NCBI GenBank assembly: GCA_947493995.1
Contig: CANLTJ010000006.1
Location: forward strand, 62,001-126,000
Length of the DNA: 64,000 nt
Direction: 5' to 3'
From: an uncultured Arachnia sp.
GTDB taxonomy: Bacteria; Actinomycetota; Actinomycetes; Propionibacteriales; Propionibacteriaceae
Below the pieces are notes generated by a model, which was not told the DNA's origin, ran no database searches, and saw only the letters and a list, made by a program, of their open reading frames with translations. Within the stretch, counting starts at the first letter, position 1. Each line of letters begins with the position of its first letter. Positions 53,444 through 62,058 of the stretch are shown in pieces. Made by a program: the position numbers and the translations under genes.

Positions 53444-54049
53444 TCACCTGTGCCGACGCGGCACCCACCAGGCGACCACCAGCCCGGCCACGAGCACCAG
53501 CGCGATCGCCCCGGTGATGCTTGGCCAGATGAAAGCACCCGGCTCATCGCCCACCACGGGGTCGATGCCCTCACCGGGGCCTGCGGCCTCGACCAACTCC
53601 GCCAGCGAGGATTCGCTGGCGTCCGTGGTGCCTCCGCAGCTGTTGGCTGTGTACTGCTCCTCGGACTCCGTGGCGAAGAGCAGCAGATCAGCGCCTTCCG
53701 GGAGAGCGCCCAACCCGCATTCCGCCGCGTCCCGGGCCGTGGTCAGGGGGAACCTGGAGATGACATCGCCCTTCCACACGCGGAGCGGACGCACAGTCAG
53801 AAGGACGTGCGCGCCGCCATCCTCTCGATCCACCACGGTGGACTCCTCAACGATGACGCGGGCCACCACATCGGCGCTGTCCACCTTCTCCGCCATGTCC
53901 AGATCGGCGCAACTGCATGCGGCTGCGACTGACGTCGACAACACAATGGCGAAAAGCGTCGCCAGGACAGCCGCCAGGAGGCGCGCCACGGTCCTGGTAC
54001 CGCCACTGCGCCGCCCCCGGGTCGGCGCCTGACCTCTCTCCACACTCAT
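53444..54049 (-). CDS. Exported membrane-anchored protein with ACSC start (TIMP/NTR-like)
   Basis: The 201-residue protein has a signal peptide (VARLLAAVLATLFAIVLSTS) and a mature start at AACSCADLDMAEKVDSADVV. A beta-rich domain follows, then a C-terminal transmembrane helix and RRHR tail. Cys-x-Cys at the mature N-terminus followed by an ADVVxxV strand is the pattern of netrin/TIMP-like exported proteins in actinobacteria, but that link is an inference. The start at 54049 gives the signal peptide; the frame is open to 54247 inside the next gene. Confidence 0.75.
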   Translation of the reverse strand: MSVERGQAPTRGRRSGGTRTVARLLAAVLATLFAIVLSTSVAAACSCADLDMAEKVDSADVVARVIVEESTVVDREDGGAHVLLTVRPLRVWKGDVISRFPLTTARDAAECGLGALPEGADLLLFATESEEQYTANSCGGTTDASESSLAELVEAAGPGEGIDPVVGDEPGAFIWPSITGAIALVLVAGLVVAWWVPRRHR

Positions 54050-54056
54050 CAGCCGG

Positions 54057-54938
54057 TCATTCGGTGGGGACAGCGGTGCTTCCGCCGTCGCGCTGCTCAT
54101 CGTCGGCGTGCGGTTCGCGGATCTCTTCCAGGAGTGCCCGCCGTAAAGCGTCCTGTTCGGAGACAATCCACTGCTCCCGCCGACGGATTCGGTCCCCTGC
54201 TCCCTCGTCCCACATGCGACGCCAGCCGCCGCCCAAATCCTCCGCACGGTGCTTCAACCAGTGCCACGACTGCTGCGCAGCGGAGATGGATACGGGAACA
54301 ACCCACTCCTTCTCCTCCTGCGAGAGGCCGTAGGCATCCACCAGCAACCGGCCGCGCTCCCCCGGCTCGACGTCGGCGAAGACCAGACTCCTGTCCTCGG
54401 GTGCCATCCATCCCGCCCACCACAGCAGCAGGTTCACCACCTCGTCCACACGCGACGACGGGCTCACGAGATCAAAACCGAGGAGCGCGACGGCTCTACC
54501 GTCTCGAAACACTGTGTTCTCCGGCGTCACGTCACGGTGGCCCAGGAAACTGGCGACAGGACCCACTGGCTCCGGCGCCCCGGAGAGCCATGAGCGAACG
54601 GCCGTGTCATCCGGCAGCCCGATCTGCGCGAGCGCGTCGTCGAGGCGTCGCAAGAGACGGGCCACGGAAGTTGCTCGCTCAGGATCAGCGACCCACTCGG
54701 GCCACGGCCGCCCGGCCACCTCACCCTCGATCCACGACAGGACTTCCCGGCCCTGCTCGTCGATTCCCAGGAATCGTGGCACGCAGTCGACGTCGGCCTC
54801 CTCGAGCTGGTTGAGAAGTCGATGGACAAGTTCGGAGTGCGGACCCATCGGCCGGCGAACCGTGTCGCCCACCCTCACCACGCCGTCAGTGCCGTCGCCA
54901 CCCTGCAACGGAATTTCGTGCGCTCCCGGATCATTCAT
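54057..54938 (-). CDS. Aminoglycoside phosphotransferase-like (APH) family protein
   Basis: The 293-residue protein has the APH/choline-kinase catalytic loop FLGHRDVTPENTVF (HxD...N). The expected metal-binding Asp lies in LLGFDLVSPSSRVDEVVNLL, and the kinase-like SWIEGEVAGRPWPEW segment precedes these. HRD in place of the usual HGD and FDLV in place of DWE are unusual, so the substrate is unclear; antibiotic resistance should not be assumed. It lies upstream of the ACSC gene, 7 bases apart. Confidence 0.82.
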   Translation of the reverse strand: MNDPGAHEIPLQGGDGTDGVVRVGDTVRRPMGPHSELVHRLLNQLEEADVDCVPRFLGIDEQGREVLSWIEGEVAGRPWPEWVADPERATSVARLLRRLDDALAQIGLPDDTAVRSWLSGAPEPVGPVASFLGHRDVTPENTVFRDGRAVALLGFDLVSPSSRVDEVVNLLLWWAGWMAPEDRSLVFADVEPGERGRLLVDAYGLSQEEKEWVVPVSISAAQQSWHWLKHRAEDLGGGWRRMWDEGAGDRIRRREQWIVSEQDALRRALLEEIREPHADDEQRDGGSTAVPTE

Positions 54939-55041
54939 GTCCCCAGCATGGCACCGCTACGAAATTTTGTCGCTGGTTCACGGTGGATTGTCACCGATGC
55001 TCGTTTGACTCACCACCGGGCGGGCCTGCCACGCTTGATGG

Positions 55042-57012
55042 GTGCAACAGCTCTGGCAGACCCTGACCGATGCCCTCGCAACTCTCGATCCCACCGCCTA
55101 CCTGGCACTCGTCGTCGTGGTGGCGGTGATTGCGCAGTGGATCGCGTGGGCAGCGAAGGTTCCTTCCATTCTGCTGCTTCTGGTCATCGGGTTCCTTCTG
55201 GGCCGGTTCGTACAACCCGATGACATCCTGGGCCGCGACGTCCTCTTCGCCGGTGTAAACCTGGCCGTGGGCATCATCCTGTTCGAGGGTGCCCTCACCC
55301 TGCGCTTCCGCGACATCCGCGACCTCAAGCGGCCCATCCTGAGGCTCAGCACCATCACGGTGCTCGTCGCCTGGGTGCTGATCAGCACTTCCGCCTGGCT
55401 GGTCGGCTTCCAGATCGAGATGTCCGTGTTGGTGGGTGCCATTTTGGTGGTCACAGGCCCGACGGTGATTGCACCCATCCTTCGCATGATCCGCCCCACC
55501 CGCAGAGTCTCCTCTCTCCTGAAGTGGGAGGGCATCATCGTCGACCCCATCGGCGCAGTTCTCGCGGTGCTGGTTTTCCAGGGCATGCTGCAGCTTCGCA
55601 GTGGCGATCCACTCCCTGAGCTGATCCAGGCGCTGGTCATGACGCTGTTGTTGTCCCTTGCTCTGGGGCTTGGTCTCGGCTGGATCGTGGGCTGGCTCAT
55701 GTACCACCACGCCATTCCAGACTTCCTGCACGGTGTCTTCTTTGTTGCGGTGGCCGTGGGGGCGCTTGTTGCATCGGATGCCATCCAGACCGAGAGCGGT
55801 CTCCTGACGGTGACAGTGATGGGCATCTATCTGGGAAACCAGAAGAGACTTCGCCTCCGGTTGGTCGAGGAATTCGCGGAACATCTGCAGGTGCTGTTCG
55901 TCGGGGCACTGTTTCTGGTGCTGGCCGCCCGGATCGCTCCGTCGGACATCGTCGACGTGGCGCCCCGCGCACTCATCTTCGTGGCTCTGCTCGTCCTGGT
56001 GGTGCGCCCCGTCAGCATCATGCTCGGCCTGATCGGCACCCGGGTCAGCCGTGAGGAGCGATCCCTCATGCTGTGGATGGCTCCCCGTGGCATCGTCGCT
56101 GCAGCAATCACCAGCGTGTTCGGACTGCAGTTCACCCAGGCCGCCGACGACGCCGCCGCTCGGGCGGCCGAGGCCACGGGGGCGGAGGCTGAGGCGCTCC
56201 TGTCGGAGGCCACGCAACTGTCCGATCTCGCCGAGCAAGCCAGCGAACTCGTCCCTCTGGTCTTCATCGTGATCGTGTCCACCGTCGCCATCTACGGCTT
56301 GGGTATCGGGCGGCTGGCGGAGCGGCTCGGTCTGGCCGCCCGGTCCCCCCAGGGTGTGCTGTTCGTGGGCGGGCAGCAGTGGATCGTGGATGCCGCAACC
56401 ACGCTGAATGCAGCCGGGGTCAAAACACGAGTGGTCTCCAATGAGTTCCCCAAGACCGCCAAGGCCAGGCGCGTCGGGCTGGACACCGTGACGGCCAACA
56501 TCTTGTCCGAGTACGCCGCGAAGGACATGGAACTCACCTCCTTCAAGTCCCTGATCGCGGCCACCCCCGCCGACGAGGTCAACGCCACTGCTGCACGGGA
56601 ATTCTCCAAGGTCCTGGGACAGGCCAATGTCTTCCAACTTCCTCAGCGCGAGAAGCCGGCCGGGGCGACGCGTGGCCGGACCAACGCGGCTGATCACCTC
56701 ACCGTGTCCACCTGCTTCAACCCGCCCAGGACCAACACGCAGCTGAAGGAACTGATCCAGCGGGGTTTCACCGTGAAACACACCCGCCTGACATCCGCCT
56801 TCACCCGCGACGACTTCCAGGAGATGTGGGGAGACGAACCGGTCTACATGTTCGTCCTGAACGAAGGCGAGGTTGACGTCGTCAATGGTCGCACGAAGGT
56901 ACCCCGGAAGGGCGTGTCGATCATCTCGCTCGTCCCGCCCCGGCCTCCCGCCCGGCCGGATCGCCACGCCCCGGTGGACGCTCGCGGTGATCGTGACGTC
57001 GTCCACGCGTAA
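55042..57012 (+). CDS. CPA1-type Na+(K+)/H+ antiporter with cytoplasmic regulatory domain
   Basis: The 656-residue protein has 12 or so membrane helices with VVTGPTVIAPILRMI and KWEGIIVDPIGAVLAVLVFQ (conserved acidic pair), and MAPRGIVAAAITSVFGLQF. From about residue 430 a soluble part follows, with GVLFVGGQQWIVDAATTL resembling a Rossmann/TrkA-N fold, for ligand or redox gating. An Ala/Glu-rich insertion near residues 370-400 lies in a loop. The start is GTG at 55042. It is divergent from the phosphotransferase gene. Confidence 0.9.
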   Translation: MQQLWQTLTDALATLDPTAYLALVVVVAVIAQWIAWAAKVPSILLLLVIGFLLGRFVQPDDILGRDVLFAGVNLAVGIILFEGALTLRFRDIRDLKRPILRLSTITVLVAWVLISTSAWLVGFQIEMSVLVGAILVVTGPTVIAPILRMIRPTRRVSSLLKWEGIIVDPIGAVLAVLVFQGMLQLRSGDPLPELIQALVMTLLLSLALGLGLGWIVGWLMYHHAIPDFLHGVFFVAVAVGALVASDAIQTESGLLTVTVMGIYLGNQKRLRLRLVEEFAEHLQVLFVGALFLVLAARIAPSDIVDVAPRALIFVALLVLVVRPVSIMLGLIGTRVSREERSLMLWMAPRGIVAAAITSVFGLQFTQAADDAAARAAEATGAEAEALLSEATQLSDLAEQASELVPLVFIVIVSTVAIYGLGIGRLAERLGLAARSPQGVLFVGGQQWIVDAATTLNAAGVKTRVVSNEFPKTAKARRVGLDTVTANILSEYAAKDMELTSFKSLIAATPADEVNATAAREFSKVLGQANVFQLPQREKPAGATRGRTNAADHLTVSTCFNPPRTNTQLKELIQRGFTVKHTRLTSAFTRDDFQEMWGDEPVYMFVLNEGEVDVVNGRTKVPRKGVSIISLVPPRPPARPDRHAPVDARGDRDVVHA

Positions 57013-57021
57013 CCTGACGAG

Positions 57022-57516
57022 ATGATGTCACGTCGCACCACACCGCCCAGCACAGCAGGAACCTCGGGTACGGAGTTCCTCGACGCCACAGTGCCGCCGG
57101 TGCTCTGGGCCGCGCTCGGGGCCCTCCTGCAGCGGATGTTCCCGAGTCGTCCGACATCGAAGGGGGTGAGGGGGCTGTCGGTGCTCCTCCTGGTCGGATC
57201 GGCTTCTCTCGGTCTCCGGGCCGTGCGTGGATTTCGCGAGCACGGCACAACCGTGCATCCCCACCGCATCCGTGACGTCTCATTCCTTGTCCAGGATGGG
57301 GCGCACTCCGTATCTCGCAACCCGATGTACACGGCCCTGCTGGGGGCGCTGGTGAGCAATGCCCTGTGGCGCGGTCGCGTTGCCGCCCTTATCCCCGTCG
57401 TGGCGGTGTGGGCTGCGCTCGACAAGTTTCAGGTCGGCCCGGAGGAAGCAGCTCTGGCGGACGCATTCGGTGCCGAATTCGATCGCTACCGGGACGCCGT
57501 TCCCCGCTGGCTGTGA
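57022..57516 (+). CDS. ICMT-like membrane methyltransferase family protein
   Basis: The 164-residue protein has three or four membrane helices and the isoprenylcysteine/phospholipid methyltransferase motif SRNPMYTALLGALVS, then EEAALADAFGAEFDRYRDAV and PRWL. Bacterial members use S-adenosylmethionine on small or lipid substrates, unknown here. It follows the antiporter by 9 bases and converges with the acetyltransferase gene. Confidence 0.83.
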   Translation: MMSRRTTPPSTAGTSGTEFLDATVPPVLWAALGALLQRMFPSRPTSKGVRGLSVLLLVGSASLGLRAVRGFREHGTTVHPHRIRDVSFLVQDGAHSVSRNPMYTALLGALVSNALWRGRVAALIPVVAVWAALDKFQVGPEEAALADAFGAEFDRYRDAVPRWL

Positions 57517-57525
57517 CGGTTTCCG

Positions 57526-57999
57526 CTACCGCCCCGGACGAACCATGGTGCGGTGGTCAAGCCCGGCCTCGATGAAACGCTCCCCCACCACCTCGAATCC
57601 GAACCTCTCGTAGAGCCGCACCACATATTCCTGCGCGTGGATGGTCAGCGCTTCGCCCCCGAAGCGATCGAGGACCTCCCGGATCAACTGCGTGGCAAGC
57701 CCCTCGTGCCGACGGTCGGCGCGCACGGCCACCCGACCGAACGTCCGTCGCGCACCTCGCTCGGGCTCGTCGAGCTCTGCCACCCGAAGATATGCCGCAC
57801 AGCCCCGGTGGTCCGGAATCCACAGGTGCAACGTGCGCTCATCCCGGTCCGCGGCGTCGAAGTCCTGTTCGTTGATCCGCTGCTCCACGAAGAAGACCTC
57901 AGTGCGCAGCAGCACCATCTCGAAGACGTCGTCGCGGGACATTTGCGACCACCGTTTGCACACGGAAGCATGTTCCGTGCCCGTACCCACCATGAGCAC
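57526..57999 (-). CDS. GNAT acetyltransferase, ElaA-like
   Basis: The 157-residue protein has the ElaA-type N-terminus (FEMVLLRTEVFFVEQRI) and the acetyl-CoA loop FGRVAVRADRRHEGLATQLI. YERFGFEVVGERFIEAGLDH closes the fold. The acceptor is unknown. Confidence 0.88.
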   Translation of the reverse strand: MLMVGTGTEHASVCKRWSQMSRDDVFEMVLLRTEVFFVEQRINEQDFDAADRDERTLHLWIPDHRGCAAYLRVAELDEPERGARRTFGRVAVRADRRHEGLATQLIREVLDRFGGEALTIHAQEYVVRLYERFGFEVVGERFIEAGLDHRTMVRPGR

Positions 58000-58032
58000 A
58001 GAATAGGGGCTGATCCACCAAGCGCTTCGAGG

Positions 58033-58899
58033 TCAGGCTGTGGTGGATGTTTCCCGCTCGGCCATGTTCCACAGAGCTTCAGCCTGCTGCGGGTTGGAGG
58101 CCGCCACAGACCTGCCGATCAGGCTGGGCCAGCCGGTCAGCGCCCTGAATCCATCAGGGCCGACGTAGGAACACTCGGGTAGATCGGCCGTGGCAGCGAA
58201 CAGCGTGCACAGCGCGCTCTTTCTGGCCGACTGCGCGAAGGGGGTGGAGACGGCCGTGATGATCTTCTCCGCGGTCTTGTTTCCCACCGCGCTCTGCAGG
58301 TTACTCAGCACCCAGCCGGGGTGCACGAGTTGCACGCTGACGTCTGTCTCCCGCAGTCGCCGGGACAGTTCCAGGCCCCAGAGCATGTCGGCCAGTTTCG
58401 ATTCGCCGTAGCCGGCGATGATGCTCCACTTCCGACTCCGGAAGTGGGGGTCGTCCAAGCTGATCTCGGCTCCCAAGTGGGCGTTGGACGCGACGATGAT
58501 GATGCGGTCCTTCACCTGCGGCAGCAGGAGGTTCGTGAAGGCGAAGGGGCCGAGGAAGTTGGTGCCGATCATCTTCTCGAATCCATCGGCGGTCTCCTCG
58601 CGCCGACGCGTCACGACTCCCGCGTTGTTGACCAGCACATCAATGTCACCGGTGATGGATGCCGCGGCTTTGCGTACCGAGTCCAGTGACGCGAGATCGA
58701 GGTGGACCACCTCGTGCTGTCCACCCCACTCCCGGTTGAGTTCCTCAGCTCGTTCCACCCGGCGGGCCGGCAGGATGAGCGTCGCACCTGCAGCAGCCGC
58801 CGCCTGCGCAGTCGCCAGCCCCAGTCCGTTGGTGGCGCCCGTGATGAGCCAGCGCTTCCCGGTTTGATCGGGCATGTCCGCAAGAGTCCAATGAGTCAT
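58033..58899 (-). CDS. Short-chain dehydrogenase/reductase
   Basis: The 288-residue protein has TGATNGLGLATAQAAAAAGA (TGxxxGxG nucleotide site), VLVNNAGVVTRR (NNAG) and the catalytic YGESK, after IIIVASNAH in place of the usual catalytic Ser region. It resembles retinol dehydrogenase/WW-domain oxidoreductase-like SDRs that use NADP(H). The substrate is unknown. A partial MITE copy lies about 56 bases upstream of its start. Confidence 0.88.
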   Translation of the reverse strand: MTHWTLADMPDQTGKRWLITGATNGLGLATAQAAAAAGATLILPARRVERAEELNREWGGQHEVVHLDLASLDSVRKAAASITGDIDVLVNNAGVVTRRREETADGFEKMIGTNFLGPFAFTNLLLPQVKDRIIIVASNAHLGAEISLDDPHFRSRKWSIIAGYGESKLADMLWGLELSRRLRETDVSVQLVHPGWVLSNLQSAVGNKTAEKIITAVSTPFAQSARKSALCTLFAATADLPECSYVGPDGFRALTGWPSLIGRSVAASNPQQAEALWNMAERETSTTA

Positions 58900-58954
58900 G
58901 CAGCCAATGAAAGCACCTACCGCAAACTCGGACTTTTTGACGGCCAGCGGCTGA

Positions 58955-59037
58955 GGAAGTGCTGATCAATGCTGTTCTCGGCGAGGACTTGGCCGGGCGG
59001 GATGCTCAGAGAGCGTTTCTCGGGCTGATCAGCGGCC
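58955..59037 (+). mobile_element. MITE-like element, copy B (partial or diverged)
   Basis: GGAAGTGCTGATCAAT and the following 34 bases, to GGGCGGGATG at 59004, match copy A closely. After that the sequence differs, ending near CTGATCAGCGGCC (59025-59037), which may be a remnant of the other terminus. It lies between the SDR start and the SpoIIAA-like gene. The right end is uncertain. Confidence 0.6.
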
Positions 59038-59064
59038 GCCGCGGATCGGTTGAGATGCCAAACC

Positions 59065-59424
59065 TCACTCGGTGATCCAGGCCACGGCATTGTCACGCTG
59101 GCCGCTGGGGTAGGTCTCCACGGTCATGTCGGTGAGGTTGCCGGCCCAATCGGTGAGCTGATTCAGCCATGAGGCGTCAGAGACCACCGCCAACTTCTCG
59201 ACGTCGTCGAAGAAGCCGGCTGCCTTGAGATCCATCCATGCGGCCTTCGGCTCGATGCGGCCGAGGTCGATGTCTCCGATGGTGACCAGAAGCCGGATTT
59301 TGCCGCTCCTGGCGACAGCCTCCTCCAGCACACTTCGAAGCTTCTTCTCGTCCTCAACGTCGAGTGAGCCGCTGTAATCTGCGGTGACGACGTTGCTGTT
59401 CTCAATGGTGGATACCTGCAACAT
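59065..59424 (-). CDS. SpoIIAA-like (STAS-fold) small protein
   Basis: The 119-residue protein starts MLQVSTIENSNVVTADYSGS and has the pattern of SpoIIAA-like/DUF3478 proteins (KIRLLVTIGDIDLGRIEPKA, KLAVVSDASWLNQL). These are small STAS-fold proteins of uncertain role. GGAGG lies 7 bases before the ATG at 59424. It is downstream of RNase J on the same strand, with a 96-base gap. Confidence 0.8.
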   Translation of the reverse strand: MLQVSTIENSNVVTADYSGSLDVEDEKKLRSVLEEAVARSGKIRLLVTIGDIDLGRIEPKAAWMDLKAAGFFDDVEKLAVVSDASWLNQLTDWAGNLTDMTVETYPSGQRDNAVAWITE

Positions 59425-59520
59425 GACGAAGCCTCCTGGATGCTCGATTCTCTCCTCCATCGACCGTAGCGCGGCCTCCGGGTCACCGAATCATCCCCGC
59501 CCGGCTGCGGAGGATTGCAG

Positions 59521-61197
59521 TTAGGTGGACACCACAACGGGCACGATCATGGGGCGACGACGCAGCTTCCGCGACACCCATGCACCCATGACCCGGCGTG
59601 TGACCTGCTGCAGCCGGCTTGTGTCCTCCACTCCCTCGGAGAGCGCCTCCCGAATGGCTTTCGCCACTTCGTCCTTCACCCCGTCGAAGACGGACTCCTC
59701 CTCCGCGAAGCCGCGAGCGTGGACGTCGGGTCCGCTGACCAGTTCCCGCGTCTCCAGGTTCACCACCGACACGATGGAGATGAAGCCCTCCTCGCCCAGC
59801 ACGCGGCGATCCGTGAGCGACTCACTGATGTCACCCACCGTCGACCCGTCGACGAAGATGTAGGCAGCGTCCACCGCTCCCACGCGCCGGGCGCGTCCCT
59901 TTGCGAGGTCGATCACGTCCCCGTCCTCCGCAACGATGACGTTTTCCGCCGGAACACCCGAGGCGACGGCCAACTTGGCGTTGGCGATCATGTGGCGGAT
60001 CTCTCCGTGCACGGGCAGAACACTGCGCGGACGCAGGATGTTGTAGCAGTAGAGCAACTCCCCAGCCGAGGCATGGCCCGAGACGTGGACCATGGCGTTT
60101 GCCTTGTGCACCACCTGTGCGCCCAGCTTCGACAAGCCGTTGATCACCCGGTACACCGAGTTCTCATTGCCGGGGATGAGCGACGACGCCAGCAGAACCA
60201 CGTCGCCGGGCCCCACCTCCACCACCGGGTGCGTCTCATTGGCGATACGGCTGAGCGCCGCCATGGGTTCGCCCTGTGAGCCGGTGGACACGATGACCAC
60301 CTGGTTCGCGGGGTACTTGTCGATGTCGCGCATCTCGATGAGCGTGTCGGCGGGGACCGTCAGGAACCCGAGGTCGCGAGCGATGGCCATGTTGCGCACC
60401 ATCGAGCGTCCCACGTAGACCACCTTGCGGCCGTGCTTCACCGCAAGGTCGAGCACCTGCTGGATGCGGTGCACATGACTTGCGAAGCTGGCCACGATCA
60501 GCTTCTGGTTCGCTGTTTCGAACACTCGCGACATGGCTGGCTCGATGTCCTTCTCCGGCGTCGTGAAGCCCGGCACCTCAGCATTGGTGGAGTCCACCAT
60601 GAAGAGGTCGACGCCCTCCTCCCCGAGCCGGGCGAAGGCGCGGAGGTCGGTGATGCGTCCATCGAGCGGGAGTTGGTCCATCTTGAAGTCGCCGGTGTGC
60701 AGAACCGTGCCCGCGGGGGTGCGGATGGCCACCGCCAGCGCGTCGGGAATGGAGTGGTTCACGGCGATGAACTCGAAGTCGAACTTGCCGACCTTGACGC
60801 GGTCGCCCTCCCTGACCTCGAGCAGCTGTTGCCCTCGGATGCGGTGCTCCTTGAGCTTGTTGGCGAGGAAGGCGAGAGTCAGCTTGGAGCCGTAGATGGG
60901 GATGTCCGGCCTCTTGCGCAGCAGGTAGGGCACGGCGCCGATGTGGTCCTCGTGCCCGTGTGTCAGGACCAGGGCAGTGATGTCGCCGAGTCGATTGTTG
61001 AGATTGTTGAGGGCCGGCAGGATGAGATCGACGCCCGGGTGGTGCTCCTCGGGGAACAACACGCCGCAATCCACGAGAGCGATCTCGCGATCGATTTCGA
61101 AGGACGCCATGTTGCGGCCCACGTCCCCCAGACCTCCGAGTGGAGTGATGCGCAGGGTTCCGGACTTCAATGGGGGTGGCGTCTTCAGTTCAGTCAT
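59521..61197 (-). CDS. rnj: Ribonuclease J
   Basis: The 558-residue protein is a metallo-beta-lactamase/beta-CASP nuclease. It has TPLGGLGDVGRNMASFEID at the start, the metal site LTHGHEDHIGAVPYLL, VLHTGDFKMD, FASHVHRIQQV and a C-terminal VHVSGHASAGEL. RNase J has 5'-3' exonuclease and endonuclease activity in mRNA decay. Together with RNase III, RNase HI/HII and the Ski2-like helicase, the window holds several RNA-turnover genes. Confidence 0.95.
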   Translation of the reverse strand: MTELKTPPPLKSGTLRITPLGGLGDVGRNMASFEIDREIALVDCGVLFPEEHHPGVDLILPALNNLNNRLGDITALVLTHGHEDHIGAVPYLLRKRPDIPIYGSKLTLAFLANKLKEHRIRGQQLLEVREGDRVKVGKFDFEFIAVNHSIPDALAVAIRTPAGTVLHTGDFKMDQLPLDGRITDLRAFARLGEEGVDLFMVDSTNAEVPGFTTPEKDIEPAMSRVFETANQKLIVASFASHVHRIQQVLDLAVKHGRKVVYVGRSMVRNMAIARDLGFLTVPADTLIEMRDIDKYPANQVVIVSTGSQGEPMAALSRIANETHPVVEVGPGDVVLLASSLIPGNENSVYRVINGLSKLGAQVVHKANAMVHVSGHASAGELLYCYNILRPRSVLPVHGEIRHMIANAKLAVASGVPAENVIVAEDGDVIDLAKGRARRVGAVDAAYIFVDGSTVGDISESLTDRRVLGEEGFISIVSVVNLETRELVSGPDVHARGFAEEESVFDGVKDEVAKAIREALSEGVEDTSRLQQVTRRVMGAWVSRKLRRRPMIVPVVVST

Positions 61198-61265
61198 TGC
61201 TTCAGGTTAGTGGACCGGCGCCGTCGGCTGGGTTCCGGCCAGCGGGGTCTCCTACACTGTGACCC

Positions 61266-61796
61266 ATGCCCGTTCCCGATTCCGTTCGTCTGGCCATGCC
61301 CGCGGAGGCAGTCGACGTTGCGCGGCTGCAGCGCAGATCCTGGGCCGCAACGCCCGCACTTGCCAGCGCCATGGCGGACATCACTGCAGACCAGACCGTT
61401 CAGGCATGGCACGAAGCCATCACCAAACCGCCGCTGGCGCATTGCCGAGTGCTTGTCGCCATCGGGGACGGCGCCGTCGTCGGGTTCGCGGTGACCGGCC
61501 CCAGCGGCGATCCCGATGCGGAACCAACCGATGGGACGATCGTCGAGTTCGTGGTGGATGAGGAGAGCGTGGAGGCCGGGCACAGCTCACGGTTGATGAA
61601 CGCCGCCGTGGACACTCTCCGCGCGGACGGCTACGAGGTTGCCACCATGTGGCTCCCGAGCGACTCCGACGGCCTGCGCGGCTTCCTCAGCGAGTGTGGA
61701 TGGGGCGCCGATGGCGCGCACCGCGAGGTGGGCGTGGACGACGACTCCCCCAGCGTGAAGCTCGTCCGCATGGTCACCGACATCACCACCGACTGA
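61266..61796 (+). CDS. GNAT-family acetyltransferase
   Basis: The 176-residue protein shows the GNAT layout with VRLAMPAEAVDVARLQRRSW, FAVTGPSGDPDAEP, VEFVVDEESVEAGHSSRLM (acetyl-CoA pocket) and FLSECGWGADGAHRE. The acetyl-CoA pyrophosphate loop is less canonical than in most GNATs. It is divergent from rnj across 68 bases. Confidence 0.78.
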   Translation: MPVPDSVRLAMPAEAVDVARLQRRSWAATPALASAMADITADQTVQAWHEAITKPPLAHCRVLVAIGDGAVVGFAVTGPSGDPDAEPTDGTIVEFVVDEESVEAGHSSRLMNAAVDTLRADGYEVATMWLPSDSDGLRGFLSECGWGADGAHREVGVDDDSPSVKLVRMVTDITTD

Positions 61797-61919
61797 GCAG
61801 CGAACTCGATCTTTACGGTCGCTCCGGCGACGAAGTACCGGTAGCCACTCAGCTCAGCCGTCTGGGTGGCCCTGAGTGGGCCCTGGCTGCCGGTAGACCA
61901 GCAGCTGGGGCTCACTCAA

Positions 61920-62058
61920 GGAAGCGCTGCAGCCAGATCGGGCGATCTGGCGCCCCACCATCTGGATATGGACATCCAGTACACGCACCAGATGCAGTGA
62001 CACCATTTCATCCCGCCCGGCCAAGTCCTCGCCGAGAACAGCATTGATCAGTGCTTCC
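61920..62058 (-). mobile_element. MITE-like element, copy C
   Basis: A 139-base copy in reverse orientation. One end reads GGAAGCGCTGCAGCC and the other ends GCATTGATCAGTGCTTCC. The interior shares GGCGATCTGGCGCCCCACCA with copy D. Flanks are TCAA (left) and TTAA (right), a possible diverged 4-base duplication. The stop codon of the AbiEi-like gene is the TTA (TAA on the minus strand) that directly abuts the element. Confidence 0.75.

Noticed and set aside
54057..54938. Calling the phosphotransferase an aminoglycoside-resistance gene.
   Set aside because: Key motifs deviate from resistance enzymes and there is no mobile resistance context.
54991..57006. Minus-strand open frame of about 670 codons opposite the antiporter.
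   Set aside because: The translation is dominated by Gln, His, Asp and Gly with no domain, opposite a clear 12-helix antiporter.
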